In this document: piece after piece, positions 1-9,175 of the stretch
How the letters are laid out: each line of letters begins with the position of its first letter
Numbering within the stretch: position 1 is the first letter of the stretch
Origin: Nemertoderma westbladi
Taxonomy: Eukaryota > Xenacoelomorpha > Nemertodermatida > Nemertodermatidae
Assembly: GCA_032718475.1 (NCBI GenBank)
Contig: JAUCBJ010003330.1
Span: 1 to 64,000 of the forward strand
Length of the DNA: 64,000 bases
Direction of reading: 5' to 3'
The notes under the pieces: generated by a model
Told to the model about the DNA's origin: nothing
Databases searched by the model: none
The model's input: only the letters and a program-made list of their open reading frames with translations
Translations under genes and position numbers: made by a program

Positions 1-5
1 AACTG
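1..5 (+). other. Possible 3' edge of an upstream semaphorin-5 exon
   Basis: The window opens with five bases directly followed by a perfect donor, GTAAGT. Together with the downstream semaphorin-5 exons this suggests the end of the preceding exon. Five bases cannot be tested for coding content, so this rests only on the donor sequence and position. Confidence 0.3.
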
Positions 6-360
6 GTAAGTGATACTAAAAACTTATTTTATTTTTTTTTTCTTATCCAACACAGTAAAGACTTTATATTATACTCATATTTTAAATAAACAGAATTGCT
101 AAGTAAAGTAAATGTAAATTATGGGTCCTACGGTAATTTATTGTTTTGTGGTCGTGGTAAGAAAAAGTGAGAATCAACACAGTTTAGTGCCACGAGAACC
201 TTGTAGTACAGCGCCGTCGACGGGCCATATTGGTAATCGGTACTTAATGTTTTTATCTGTAATATTTTAACTTTATAACTTTATCATTTGTATTTGTTAG
301 GCGCTTTTTCCCGTCTTCGACTAACGAAAGATAGTACAATGCTTTGCCATTACGGGAAAG

Positions 361-512
361 GTGTAGGCTACAGGGGCACGTTATTTTAACCAAAACAATA
401 AACTAAAGTCAATAGTTACAGTTTTATTTTTGGGATTAATCAGCTGTTATTTGGGTTGATTTTCACCTGGAGAGGGATGAATTTTGTTTGCGTCCAGATC
501 CCCAGTTGGGTA
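361..512 (+). repeat. Interspersed repeat with the AACCAAAACAATAAAC box (long copy 1)
   Basis: This stretch carries the box AACCAAAACAATAAAC, preceded by a variant of GGTTACAG. It stays similar for about 150 bp to the reverse complement of 29616-29773, sharing GTTACAGTTTTATTTTT, CTGTTATTTG, CCTGGAGAGGG and TTGCGTCCAG in the same order. Short copies of the box alone lie at 5905-5952, 13597-13647 and 52690-52737. The family is not identified. Confidence 0.6.
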
Positions 513-597
513 TTATTTGTTTACTTTCTCTTTCTAGTTGCTATGTAAACTAGAGAGTGATAAAAAATAGAAGAACAAATTATTATATAATAGACGA

Positions 598-668
598 GCC
601 TCCGTGGTGTAGTGGTTAGCATACCTGAACGTTTATCGGGAGACGCGGGTTCGATCCCCGCTGGTGGC
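598..668 (+). repeat. tRNA-like sequence, probably the head of a tRNA-derived SINE
   Basis: A 71-nt cloverleaf can be drawn. The acceptor stem is GCCTCCG/TGGTGGC with one mismatch. A box-like region reads TGGTGTAGTGG and the B box is GGTTCGATCCC within a perfect GCGGG/CCCGC T stem. The anticodon stem CCTGA/TCGGG closes a 7-nt loop ACGTTTA. Position 33 is C rather than the near-universal U, and there is no clear Pol III terminator directly after it, so a SINE head or tRNA pseudogene is likelier than a working tRNA. The T-arm half plus the following bases recurs near 30538. Confidence 0.6.
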
Positions 669-813
669 GAATTCATTTTTTCCGCTCCATTTGCTATAGA
701 GTTGGATCATCCTTAGTCCTGTTTAATTACTTAATAATATTATATATATATTATAATTATATTTAGAATGGACACTTACTTAATTGTTAATTTTAATTTA
801 TATATTATTTCAG

Positions 814-1011
814 ACCGAGAGGAATTTACCCAATGGTTGTCATGGCAACCTTTTTCAGAGAATGAAGCGGAAATCAGGCGCGAAAACCGGTTTAGGTACA
901 TTTGTAAGGCGACGTATAAACCCAGTGAAGGTGTATCCGTAACATTGAGTGAAGGAAGTAGACAGTGGAGGGATTGTGCCACCGCGATTAGTTCAACATG
1001 TATAGACCCCA
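814..1011 (+). CDS. SEMA5: Semaphorin-5 exon: degenerate TSP1-like module
   Basis: First clear exon of a semaphorin-5-like gene (transmembrane guidance receptor/ligand; known SEMA5 proteins have a sema domain, PSI, a run of TSP1 repeats, one transmembrane segment and a cytoplasmic tail). The acceptor is ATTTCAG and the donor A|GTTAGT; both borders are phase 1, as for the other TSP exons. The peptide has WLSWQPFSE followed by ENRFRYICKA and a late CATAISSTC. This matches the atypical central module of SEMA5 proteins, where an RFRY-C-KA motif replaces the usual CSxTC core. The N-terminal sema domain lies outside the window. Assignment is by recalled family pattern, not by a search. Confidence 0.8.
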
Positions 1012-2193
1012 GTTAGTAATCATTAGTGTTTATAGAATGCTTAAGTATCAAAATGTCTATATATTTTGTTATATATTTATTTATTCAATTTTGTAATATT
1101 AACGAAATCTTGATGGTAATTCGAGGTGTTTGTTATTATATGTAGGAACTGAATCAGATTCCACGCTGTTGAGACCTCTCCACCTTCACCCCTTTTATAT
1201 TCTCTGCATTTGGCGGTGCTTCACCAACTGCCACCCAGTTCATTAGGCTAGAGTTCCTTTTGCGCAGTCGCATTTGAGATTTTGATATTAATTAATGAAA
1301 TGATGTAATTTTTGTATAGTAGGCCTAATATTACCACCGACTTCATTGCAACATTTTTCAAAACATATATTGTGTTCTAGATCATTAGCTAATCGACTAA
1401 CTAGATAATTTTTGTTTTAATTTTTTGATACATGATTTATTATATATTAGGCCCTACATTTTTTTTTAATTTCTAAAAATACTGCATTTTTTTGACTTCT
1501 AGAACATTAGTAGATATTTAGGTAAGGTTGAAACGCGTGACACGTGGTTTGGTGAGATATGATATTTTAATGAATTTCCCTTCATTTAAAAAAATATTTA
1601 AAAATAGGATCGGCATGCTGCATTGCAGCTGCATTTTTAAGAATGCTGTGCCGGCTTGTCGACAAAATTGCGCCGCCACAACTCCCTATCACCCATGACA
1701 TTTGGTAGATCATCCGCATCTTTAAGGCCAGTGTCCTTTAAGATGCGTCTCAAGAAAGTCATGGGCTGTCCACCATGCTTATTCACTCCATGAGGCTGCC
1801 AAAATACAAGATTATGCACTGGCTGGTCCTCACGGCGAAAGCAATGTCCTGCAAAGCGGAGGCGATTTTGTTTTAACAAAGCAGCTATGTGATGGGGTAA
1901 GTCCTTCAATCGCCTCAATAAAGTTTATTTTACCAAAAGTGAATGACATCCTTTTCTACATTATTGACTCCCATACACCGCTACCTGAGTTTTTATTCGA
2001 TTTAAATATTCCCGTAGCCCATTTTATGATACTGATACCCCTAACAACCCGATCCACCTTTACTCCAAGTGTCCCTCGGGTCGGTCTGTCGGTCTTGGTA
2101 TCTTTAATAACTGGTCATTATTTCCAAATTCCCGATGCCTCTCTGCTGGTAACCAACTCATTTGTCTCGATATTGTTTTCATATTTTTTACAG
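1012..2193 (+). other. Semaphorin-5 intron, mostly AT-rich
   Basis: The intron runs from GTTAGT to TTTTTTACAG. It contains a reverse-orientation LINE tail at about 1612-1918. Outside that I see only AT-rich sequence and no exon-like segment. Confidence 0.6.
1612..1918 (-). mobile_element. 3' end of an RTE-like non-LTR retrotransposon (fragment)
   Basis: The - strand encodes about 90 residues with RLRFAGHCFRRED, then LVFWQPHGVNKHGG and DADDLPNVMGDRELWRRNFV. This is the typical C-terminal tail downstream of the reverse transcriptase in RTE/endonuclease-RT elements, followed by a short 3' region rich in GCTGCATT. Related tails occur at 9040-9175 (-) and 22770-23110 (+), so it is a dispersed family. 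It lies antisense in a semaphorin-5 intron. The RT domain is absent, so this is a 5'-truncated copy. Confidence 0.75.
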
Positions 2194-2367
2194 CTGAAAA
2201 TCCAACCACGCTGTGGAGTGACTGGTTGCCATGGAGCTCGTGTAGTTCTACGTGTGGGATGGCCAACAGGTTTCGGTCCCGCCATTGTGTCAAATTCAGT
2301 GACCAATCAGGTGATTGCATCGGTGATCACCAGGAAACCAAACAATGTGAACTAGATGGTTGTCAAG
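2194..2367 (+). CDS. SEMA5: Semaphorin-5 exon: TSP1 repeat
   Basis: One thrombospondin type-1 repeat of about 58 residues. It shows the WSDWLPWSSCSSTCG core (the WxxW tryptophans and CSxTCG), the FRSRHC segment and closing cysteines in KQCELDGCQ. The acceptor is TTTTTTACAG and the donor AAG|GTAATA, both phase 1, so the repeat is a symmetric shufflable module. In the family these repeats lie extracellularly between the PSI domain and the membrane and bind glycosaminoglycans. Confidence 0.85.
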
Positions 2368-2422
2368 GTAATAATAATAAATAAAGTTATTCAGTCATAT
2401 TACTTAACTCTTAACGGTCTCC

Positions 2423-2456
2423 CCGAATTAACCGATTCGATAGACGGTTAATTCGG
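2423..2456. repeat. Perfect 12-bp inverted repeat in intron
   Basis: CCGAATTAACCG and CGGTTAATTCGG are perfect complements separated by 10 nt. The hairpin lies between two semaphorin-5 TSP exons. Its function is unknown. Confidence 0.7.
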
Positions 2457-2515
2457 TCAAATTAATAATAATAAATAAATAATATAATAATATATTTCGC
2501 CTTTTTGTATTTCAG

Positions 2516-2686
2516 TTGCCGGTTCCTGGGGATGTTGGTCTGAGTGGAGCAGCTGTTCCGTAGACTGTGGGGACGGCCTAAGAAAACGAACTCGCGTTTG
2601 CAGTTTCCCAGCTGGAACACAAGGTGGCGCTGAATGTGACGGCCAATCGGTGGACCAGGAGCAGTGTAAAATCCGGAGTTGTGAAG
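2516..2686 (+). CDS. SEMA5: Semaphorin-5 exon: TSP1 repeat
   Basis: A complete TSP1 repeat of 57 residues: WGCWSEWSSCSVDCGDG, then RKRTRVCSFP, a GGAECDG turn and QCKIRSC. All six cysteines expected of a TSP1 repeat are present, as are the stacked tryptophans and the RxR strand. The acceptor is TATTTCAG and the donor GAAG|GTTGGT, both phase 1. It is separated from the previous TSP exon by a short intron of about 150 bp. Confidence 0.88.
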
Positions 2687-2751
2687 GTTGGTCATAAATG
2701 TGATCGTTGGTTGGAGATTACAAAATAATTATTATGTGGCAAAAAGTTAAG

Positions 2752-2945
2752 TAGAGTTTTCTTCCGCCGTTTTTTTACGCACAAAGACTGCCGACTTATT
2801 TCTAGAGCGGTCGCAGTCCATCCAGAATTTAAGAGATGCGCTCTGGCTAGTCCCTTTTTCGTGCCGAGACGGAAATCCGGCCCATGTGAAGTGACTTTCT
2901 GCTCTATATTTCTCTTCGCAGTTTCTATCTATAATCGGCCTGCTG
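2752..2945 (-). repeat. SINE-like repeat, decayed copy
   Basis: The segment resembles 14556-14835 in the same order and orientation: GTTTTCTTC-GCCGTT, ACGC-CAAAG, CTAG-GCGGTC, GCTAGTCCCTTT, CGTGYCGA-ACG. The better copy at 14.6-14.8 kb has a tRNA-like head with a B box, so this is read as a truncated SINE on the - strand. Confidence 0.5.
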
Positions 2946-2949
2946 CACA

Positions 2950-3419
2950 TTGAGATGCTATGCCAGCTTATTTTGTCACCAGCATGAATCTACAATGGAG
3001 GAGCCCCATGCAGCGTGCATTTAGAATGGAATGCCGGCTTATCAACAAAGACGCACTGCATATGAAAGTATGCTGAACATACGTGAGCGAGAGACTGAAT
3101 CAAAGGCCTTGAAGAAGTCAACATAGATAACAGCCAGATGCCTGTCTTTCATTTTTGATAACTCTTCAATTATCCTTCTAAGTGCCAAAATGGGCTCCAT
3201 GGTCCCACGACCTTTACGGAACCCATTCTGATTTCCACGGAGCAGTCTCTCAATGGGATCTCTGTTGCGATTTAATATAATTCTATTGTATAGCTTTGCA
3301 GCAATCGAGATCAATGAGTTTCCCCGAAAAGAACCATAGAGTGTTAGGTTGCCCTTCTTGGGAACTGGCACCAACTTATTTGTTTTCATTTCTTGTGGGA
3401 CTCTTGTCGCTCTGTACAA
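2950..3419 (-). mobile_element. Non-LTR retrotransposon fragment with RT core (antisense)
   Basis: The - strand encodes LVPVPKKGNLTLYGSFRG, then NQNGFRKGRGTMEPILALR and VIYVDFFKAFDSV. These are RT motifs around the 'QxGFRxGRST' and 'DFxKAFD' blocks of RTE-like elements. The rest of the RT is missing. Bases 2950-3060 carry a rearranged piece of the GCCGGCTTRTC tail. It abuts, head to head, the + strand element starting near 3393. The residues differ clearly from that element, so it is a different subfamily. Confidence 0.7.
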
Positions 3420-5412
3420 TCTACCGATTCAATATACCAGAATATAATAACAGCCCACAAGGAATCAGCTAAGAGGCATATCCCCCAGAAACCTAAACGA
3501 AAACAGTATGTGCCATGGCAAAACTCTGAGGTTACTTGTAAGAGAGAAGATCTTAAGATAGCCTACAAAGTTAAAACCGAACAACCAACAACTGAAAACA
3601 TTAACAAGGTTGAGAAAGCTAAGGACGATCTTAAATTGGCCTACAACATCAGCCAGGAAAAGTACATACAGGATAAAACTGAAGCAATTACAACTGCTCA
3701 CATACAGCAACAATCAAGACTTACCTGGCAAACTGTAAATGAGGTATCTGGTCGGGAAAAGTTGTGCAAAGGGGCGCCTCAAAGCCGATAGTCCTGAAGA
3801 ACGTGTTGGGAAGTGGAAAAATCATTTCAGCAACTTGCTTGGGCAGACACCAAACATCGAGGTCAGCCCTACAAGGAAAATATATGACAAGACACTACCT
3901 ATAGAAACAGGGGACTTCACACCTGCCGAACTCCAAAGAAGCATTAAAAGCATGTCCAATAATAAAGCGAGTGGATTAGATGAAATCCCAGCGGAGGTAT
4001 GGAAAACCGGAGTGCTAAACAGACCATTATTGAATGTTTGCAACCGGATGTTAAAAGGGGGAAAGCCACCACCAAATTGGACTAAAGGTCAACTAAAACC
4101 TCTCCCCAAGAAAGGAGACCTCGGCATACCAACAAACTATCGTGGGATTTGTCTGCTTGTGGTAGCTGCCAAATATACAATAAAATGATTCTATATAGGA
4201 TTAGGCCTCACATAGAGAAACTACTGCGTAAGAGCCAAAACGGATTTCGACCAAGTAGATCAACAATAGCTCAGATACTTGCACTACGGGGACTGATTGA
4301 AGGAATTAAGTCAAAGAATCTCCCCGCAGTCATGACTTTTGTGGACTTCAAGAAGGCATTCGACTCCATCCATAGAGGTAAAATGCTTGAAATCCTAAGA
4401 GCTTATGGAATACCAGAAGTAATTGTTGCTGGCATTGGATTGTTATATTGTGACACAGACACAGAAGCCTCACCAGATGGTGAAACTGAGTTTTTCTCAA
4501 TCCTGGCTGGCGTGCTGCAAGGTGACACATTAGCACCATTACTATTTGTAATTGTGCTGGATTACGCAATGAGGACGGCCACAAAGGGTGAAGATCTGGG
4601 AATCACACTTCAAGAACGCAGAAGTAGTAGATATCCGGCAACTACAGTCACAGGCACCGACTTTGCGGATGACATCGCCCTGCTCTCTAATACGCTAGCA
4701 GATGCACAGCTTCTACTAAATAAACTGGAGAGGGCTGCTAAGGAGGTTGGATTGCATATAAATGCTACAAAGACCGAATTCATGACCTTTAATGTTGATG
4801 GGAACTTGACAACCATTGATAATAATCAACTAAGGAAGGTCGATGACTTCCAGTACCTTGGATCATGGATAGAGAGTAGCAAAAAGGACATAGAAGTTAG
4901 GAAAGCAAAGGCTTGGGTAGCTCTATCAAAAATGGATACCATCTGGAAATCAGATCTCTCCAGGCACCTGGAGACTAAGTTCTTTCGAGCCACAGTGGAA
5001 AGTGTATTTTTATACGGGGGTGAGACCTGGACACTAACTAAATCACTTGAACAACGAATTGATGGTTGCTACACAAGACTACTAAGGGCAGCCCTAAACA
5101 TCAGCTGGAGACAACACATGACAAACGCCGAGCTTTATGGAACAATACCACCTGTATCAACCACCCTCCGTGAACGCAGATTAAGATTCAGTGGGCACTG
5201 CTGGCGAAGTAAAGACGAGGTCATACCAGATCTACATCTCTGGCAACCAACTCATGGAAAGCGTAGTCGTGGACGACCGGCCATAACATATATAGATCAA
5301 CTTGAAAGGGATACTGAACTTGGGAGAAACGAAATTGCGACAACTATGGAGAATCGGGAAGCCTGGAAGGATCTCATTTCCACTGTCCGAGTTCGCTCGA
5401 CGTAGTAGTAGT
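3393..5412 (+). mobile_element. RTE-like non-LTR retrotransposon, 5'-truncated, two frameshifts
   Basis: The longest LINE copy in the window, sense-oriented in the semaphorin-5 intron. The reading frame is in three pieces (3393-3791, 3739-4188, 4149-5405) with two shifts. Visible features are the pre-RT region with SGLDEIPAEVWK, the RT blocks QNGFRPSRST, VDFKKAFDSIHRGK and GVLQGDTLAPLLF, and the catalytic TDFADDIALL. Then come the thumb with DFQYLGSW and the tail RRLRFSGHCWRSKDEVIPDL ending in a GRP-ITYIDQL motif. The apurinic endonuclease domain is absent, so the copy is 5'-truncated and dead. The 3' end carries a (TAG)n simple repeat at about 5403-5412, as is common for RTE-type elements. 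Confidence 0.9.
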
Positions 5413-5642
5413 ACATGTCTGGTAAAGGAATGGACGAAAGTGTAGTAAGGAAAGGTAACCAGAGGATACGTTTTTTATATCGTCATGCTAATGTACTTGA
5501 CTCGGGACGATATAAAGTACACCATAAGGAAGGCTTATATTATTATAAAATCTCGCGTAGAGCTCAACTATATATCGGACCACCAATCCTGTGAACTGAT
5601 GATCTATGTAATGTGTTTTCCTATATTTTCTTTGTCTTTCAG

Positions 5643-5789
5643 ATGAAATGCAGTGGAGTTCCTGGTCGCCTTGGAGTAACTGCGTCTCTAAGCCAATCAC
5701 AATGCGGGGCCGATCTTGCAAAGCAGAGCTTATTGGTAGCGGCGATTGCTATGGTAACAATAATGAATGGAAAGATTGTAAGTCCCAAG
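5643..5789 (+). CDS. SEMA5: Semaphorin-5 exon: last TSP1 repeat
   Basis: About 49 residues forming a shortened TSP1 repeat: EMQWSSWSPWSNC, then MRGRSCKAELIGSGDC and WKDCKSQ. It lacks the CSxTCG block, as the membrane-proximal TSP repeat of SEMA5 also tends to. The acceptor is TTTCAG and the chosen donor CAAG|GTCAGT keeps phase 1 and the last cysteine. A stronger-looking donor (GTAAGT at 5778) lies upstream but would remove that cysteine and break the phase. Confidence 0.8.
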
Positions 5790-5904
5790 GTCAGTTGATT
5801 GATTACACGTGGCACTATCGCCGCCATAAATATTGGAGAGGCTCCAGATGTGTATTTAGTGGGATTGAAAATTAATTTAATGCAATTTAAATCATTAAAG
5901 GAAA

Positions 5905-5952
5905 GGTTCAGGTTACAGTGGCAGTGTTTTCTAACCAAAACAATAAACGAGA
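5905..5952 (+). repeat. Short copy of the AACCAAAACAATAAAC repeat
   Basis: CAGGTTACAGTGGC, a spacer of about 8 nt, then AACCAAAACAATAAACGA. It matches copies at 361, 13597, 29716 (-) and 52690 (-). Confidence 0.6.
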
Positions 5953-6138
5953 CTTTATTTCTCTTGCGGTTAATTTGCGTCACTGTCTGAAATTGAGGCT
6001 ACAAATAATCTCTTTCTGACCAATTCACCCTCAAGCATCAGTTAATTTATAGAATTTCAAGAGTTTATTTAGAAACAATGTTGTAAAATTTTCATTAATT
6101 CTACTTCTTAGTCTTTAACTGCGGCTTCTTTATTTTAG

Positions 6139-6352
6139 GTATTGCTGAACAATCGTCTAGAGACAATACCGGAATGGGTATTTATTCATTCGCCTATGTA
6201 ATTGCTGCAGCTTTAGGGGGGATTCTCTTGAGTTGCCTCGTAACAACGATGTTCTTCGTTTGTTATATGAGGCATAGAGAACGGCGGGGTAATGAGAGTA
6301 CCTCGTCTTCTAACAAAACTCGATCGCCAAGGTCACCATTCTATGCTTCCAT
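6139..6352 (+). CDS. SEMA5: Semaphorin-5 exon: transmembrane segment
   Basis: The exon starts after TATTTTAG in phase 1. It encodes a short juxtamembrane stretch, then a hydrophobic helix of about 28 residues (YSFAYVIAAALGGILLSCLV onward) followed by a basic stop-transfer YMRHRERR. Next comes a Ser/Thr-rich cytoplasmic start, SSSNKTRSPRSPFYASM. It ends AT|GTAAGT in phase 2. The position right after the TSP repeats and the single helix fit semaphorin-5 topology: extracellular repeats and a cytosolic C-terminus. Confidence 0.85.
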
Positions 6353-6947
6353 GTAAGTAAATCCTATGTTAGTAACCCTTTAGAGCCTGCTACCTCAAAA
6401 GGTTTCAGTCTCTAGAGGAGTGGCGGCCTGAAAGAGTCCATCCAAAGATCGTCTTTTCCCATTATATAATTATTATTAGGATTTAACCTAGCCTGTGGCC
6501 CATAGAAACAGTCCAGACAAAATCAAAACACTATAATGAAATTAATTAGTTAATTATGTAAGTAGCACAGCTCAAAATATTAATTGTATTTAAGAAATAA
6601 ACAAAAAAAAACCCTAAAATACTAAATTATGTATTTAGACATTTCCTGAACACATGACCATAATATAAAAAAAGATACTACTGTACATGGCGCCAGAAGA
6701 AATACGAAGGGGAAAGTCGGTTGGGCGGACAGCTGCGGGGTCAGGGTCCGCAAGATCTATTGTAAGCCAATCGATGGCGTTAAGATGCTGTGGCCCCAGG
6801 GGAAACAGGTAGTGTCGTGCACACGTGACCTCTATGGACACGAGATTGGATTAATGTCAACTTATACTCGTTGAGATCAAAAGATTGTCGGTAATCTGTG
6901 TTCATTTATTGCAGTCTATGAGATTGTATTGTTTGTTACCTTTTTAG
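6353..6947 (+). other. Last semaphorin-5 intron
   Basis: The intron runs from GTAAGT to CCTTTTTAG. It is AT-rich and I see no gene or clear repeat in it. Confidence 0.7.
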
Positions 6948-7191
6948 CTCCAGTGCAATCCCATCGTACTACGGCTCTCGCTCCGAGGACACTCCCCCCT
7001 CCCCCTACACCGCGGACAACATCGACCCTTTCGGGTTCTACAGTCTGGATCGCGCCCATTCGCGAACAAAGGACAGAGAGATCGCCGCGGTGAGACGGGA
7101 CATTCAAAAACTAACCGAGCAGGACACAGTTGTAGCCGAGGAGGAAGGCGAGGTGTTCTACTTCCCTCCGGCAGACGGAGGAGTCAGATGA
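6948..7191 (+). CDS. SEMA5: Semaphorin-5 last exon: cytoplasmic tail and stop
   Basis: The exon opens with one base completing the phase-2 codon of the previous exon. It reads without interruption through SSAIPSYYGSRSEDTPPSPY, TADNIDPFGFYSLDRAHSRTK and a charged AAVRRDIQKLTEQD to EGEVFYFPPADGG and a TGA stop at 7189-7191. The tail is about 81 residues, a little longer than the vertebrate SEMA5 tail I remember, and Tyr/Pro rich. The frame fits the predicted splice exactly, which supports the whole exon chain. Confidence 0.85.
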
Positions 7192-7352
7192 ACTGACCAA
7201 TCACGAGGAATAATTATTTAAATTTATCGACCTGCCCCGGAAAGCTAAATATTTATGTCAGTTATCAGAGGAATGGATCAACAAACGCCAATAACGAGAA
7301 CAAATCACGTCAACAAACCAACAATCATTCGATACACGAATAATCTAAACTC

Positions 7353-7358
7353 AATAAA
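7353..7358 (+). terminator. Candidate polyadenylation signal of semaphorin-5
   Basis: AATAAA about 160 bp after the stop, in an AT-rich 3' UTR. Confidence 0.5.
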
Positions 7359-7662
7359 CTGACTATTGTAACTGTTTAATAATCGTATGATACAGTAGCT
7401 TTTTGGTGCGTTTTAAAGTTGTTAATGTGCTTACATATTCATTTTTAATGAACGATTTGTTGGATATTTTTATATTCTATATATTTATTCAGATTCAGAT
7501 ATTCGAGGAATTATGAAAGATTGATGATGGAGGGTGGGGGGGGGGGGGGGTGGTGTAGGCGAATAAATTATATAATTTAATAATAATAATATGTGAATTG
7601 TTGTGGGGTGAGTGGCGGTGAATTAAGTATATTATAATGTAATATGTGAATAGGATAAAGCC
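7359..7662. other. Spacer with poly-G run and AT repeats
   Basis: No gene seen. It includes a 15-base G run at 7536-7550. The segment at about 7575-7655 is repeated at 7945-8015 (both contain GAATTGTTGTGGGGTGAGTG). Confidence 0.6.
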
Positions 7663-8320
7663 CTCCATAGCGAAAAATATCAACCGGCCCTATTGGGGCT
7701 CAAACATAGGTGTCAAACTTCCGGTTATCTTCAGCTGAGTGTGTGTACTGAACTATACCAGATCGGATGGAGATTTCGCTATGGAGTGGGATATCATATT
7801 TAGGTCAACTAATCACTCAAAGGAAAGTACAACGTTATTCCCGTGCTCTGCCAGAAATGGAAACCAGGCCTCAAAAAATAATAACTATTTACACAGTGTT
7901 GTAGGAACCACTGTAACCCCGTATGCCTGGCCCAGGCTGTTAATTAATAATAATAATACATGAATTGTTGTGGGGTGAGTGACGGTTAATTGAGTATATA
8001 ATGTAATAGGTACAGTAATAATAATGTAATATTATTAATCAACAGCCTGGGCCAGGCATACGGGGTTACAGTGGTTTCTACAACACTGTATAATAGTTAT
8101 TCTTTGAGGCCTGGTTGCCATTTCTGGCAGAGCACGGGAATAACGTTGTTCTTTCCTTTGAGTGATTAGTTGGCCTAAATATGATCTCCCACTCCATAGC
8201 GAAATATTCATCCGGTCTGGTAGCTCAGTACAGTCTCCCGGCTGATGATAACCAGAAGTTTGAAACCTAGGAACCAGGTTCGAGCCCCAATAGGGTCGGT
8301 TGATATTTTTCGCTATGGAG
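7663..8320. repeat. Large inverted repeat of a tRNA-like/SINE-like unit
   Basis: Arms 7663-7948 and 8034-8320 are near-complements over about 286 bp around an 85-bp loop. Each arm contains a smaller fold-back unit bounded by CTCCATAGCGAAA and its complement. Inside the right-hand unit are a box A-like TGGTAGCTCAGT (about 8218) and a box B GGTTCGAGCCC (about 8278) on the + strand. It is read as two copies of one tRNA-like repeat inserted or duplicated head to head. Confidence 0.75.
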
Positions 8321-8447
8321 AGCATTATCATATTGTCCAATTACATTATAATATAATTATATATCTCTATTTGATCTGGGGTTTGAGTAGCACCTGTACG
8401 GAACCGTATTATGTAGGTCCAGACGAACTTCTCCGACAGTATGGCGG

Positions 8448-8743
8448 TTAAGCATCATTTTCGTTAGCAAAAGTTTTATAAAAATTCCCAATAGTTATAT
8501 AAAAATTCATAAAATTGATATAAAAATTCATAAAAGTTATATAAAATTCATAAAATTTATATAAAAATTCATAAAAGCTGTATAGAATGTCAAGAAAATA
8601 TTCTAGAACACATAATAATAGGATAGGATAACATATGTATACTTCTACAAATATACTTTAAAACTTTTATATAGTTTTTCGAAATTTTTATATAACTTTT
8701 GGGAATTTTTATACAACTTTTGCTAACGAAAATGGAGCTTTAA
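8448..8743. mobile_element. MITE-like fold-back element flanked by TTAA
   Basis: The terminal inverted repeats are long: CATTTTCGTTAGCAAAAGTT at 8456 on the left and its near-perfect complement ending at 8734. The similarity continues inward through TATAAAAATTCCCAA and further AT-rich repeats. TTAA lies just outside both ends (8448-8451 and 8740-8743). It has no coding capacity. The left half contains four to five copies of a TATAAAAATTCATAAAA motif. Confidence 0.7.
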
Positions 8744-9039
8744 TTAATTATTGATTACCTGGGGAGTAGACACTAGTAGCGTAACATAACTAAACCATTA
8801 TTTGATATATAAAATGAACACGTTTAAAAATAGAATAAATGTTGGAGCGCAAAAGCTGACTTAAAAAGTATCACCCTATTGAGTACAAACAAAGTATCAG
8901 CATCAGCAGTTCTGGAATATTTGAACAGCTGACGGAATGAATTAAGGAGATATTTAGAACTAGCAAACGTACGGTACTTCACATATTTTATCTTTATTAT
9001 TGATATATCATTTGATATTATTGATGAACTACTACAATC
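8744..9039. other. AT-rich spacer
   Basis: I see no gene or repeat that I can name here. Confidence 0.6.
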
Positions 9040-9175
9040 GGCATGCTGCATTTCAGCTGCATTATATATATATTATATAAATATTAAGAATGATGTGCCG
9101 GCTTGTCGACAAAATTGCGCCGCCACAACTCCCTACCACCCATGACAATTGCTAGATCATCCGCATCTTCAAGGT
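9040..9175 (-). mobile_element. LINE tail fragment, same family as 1612-1918
   Basis: CGGCATGCTGCATT-CAGCTGCATT, then GTGCCGGCTTGTCGACAAAATTGCGCCGCC and CAACTCCCTA-CACCCATGACA match 1612-1725 closely, with a small AT insertion. The similarity stops at TTCAAGG, where a minisatellite begins. Confidence 0.75.

Larger units (their letters stand above)
6..813 (+). other. Semaphorin-5 intron with repeat insertions
   Basis: AT-rich intronic sequence bounded by GTAAGT at the window start and an ATTTCAG acceptor ending at 813. It contains an interspersed repeat at 361-512 and a tRNA-like sequence at 598-668. I see no coding potential. Confidence 0.5.

Noticed and set aside
5639-5990. Frames of 60-114 codons around the fourth TSP exon
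   Set aside because: Shadows of the exon and its flanking intron. The TSP1 frame and phase-1 splice sites explain the coding signal.
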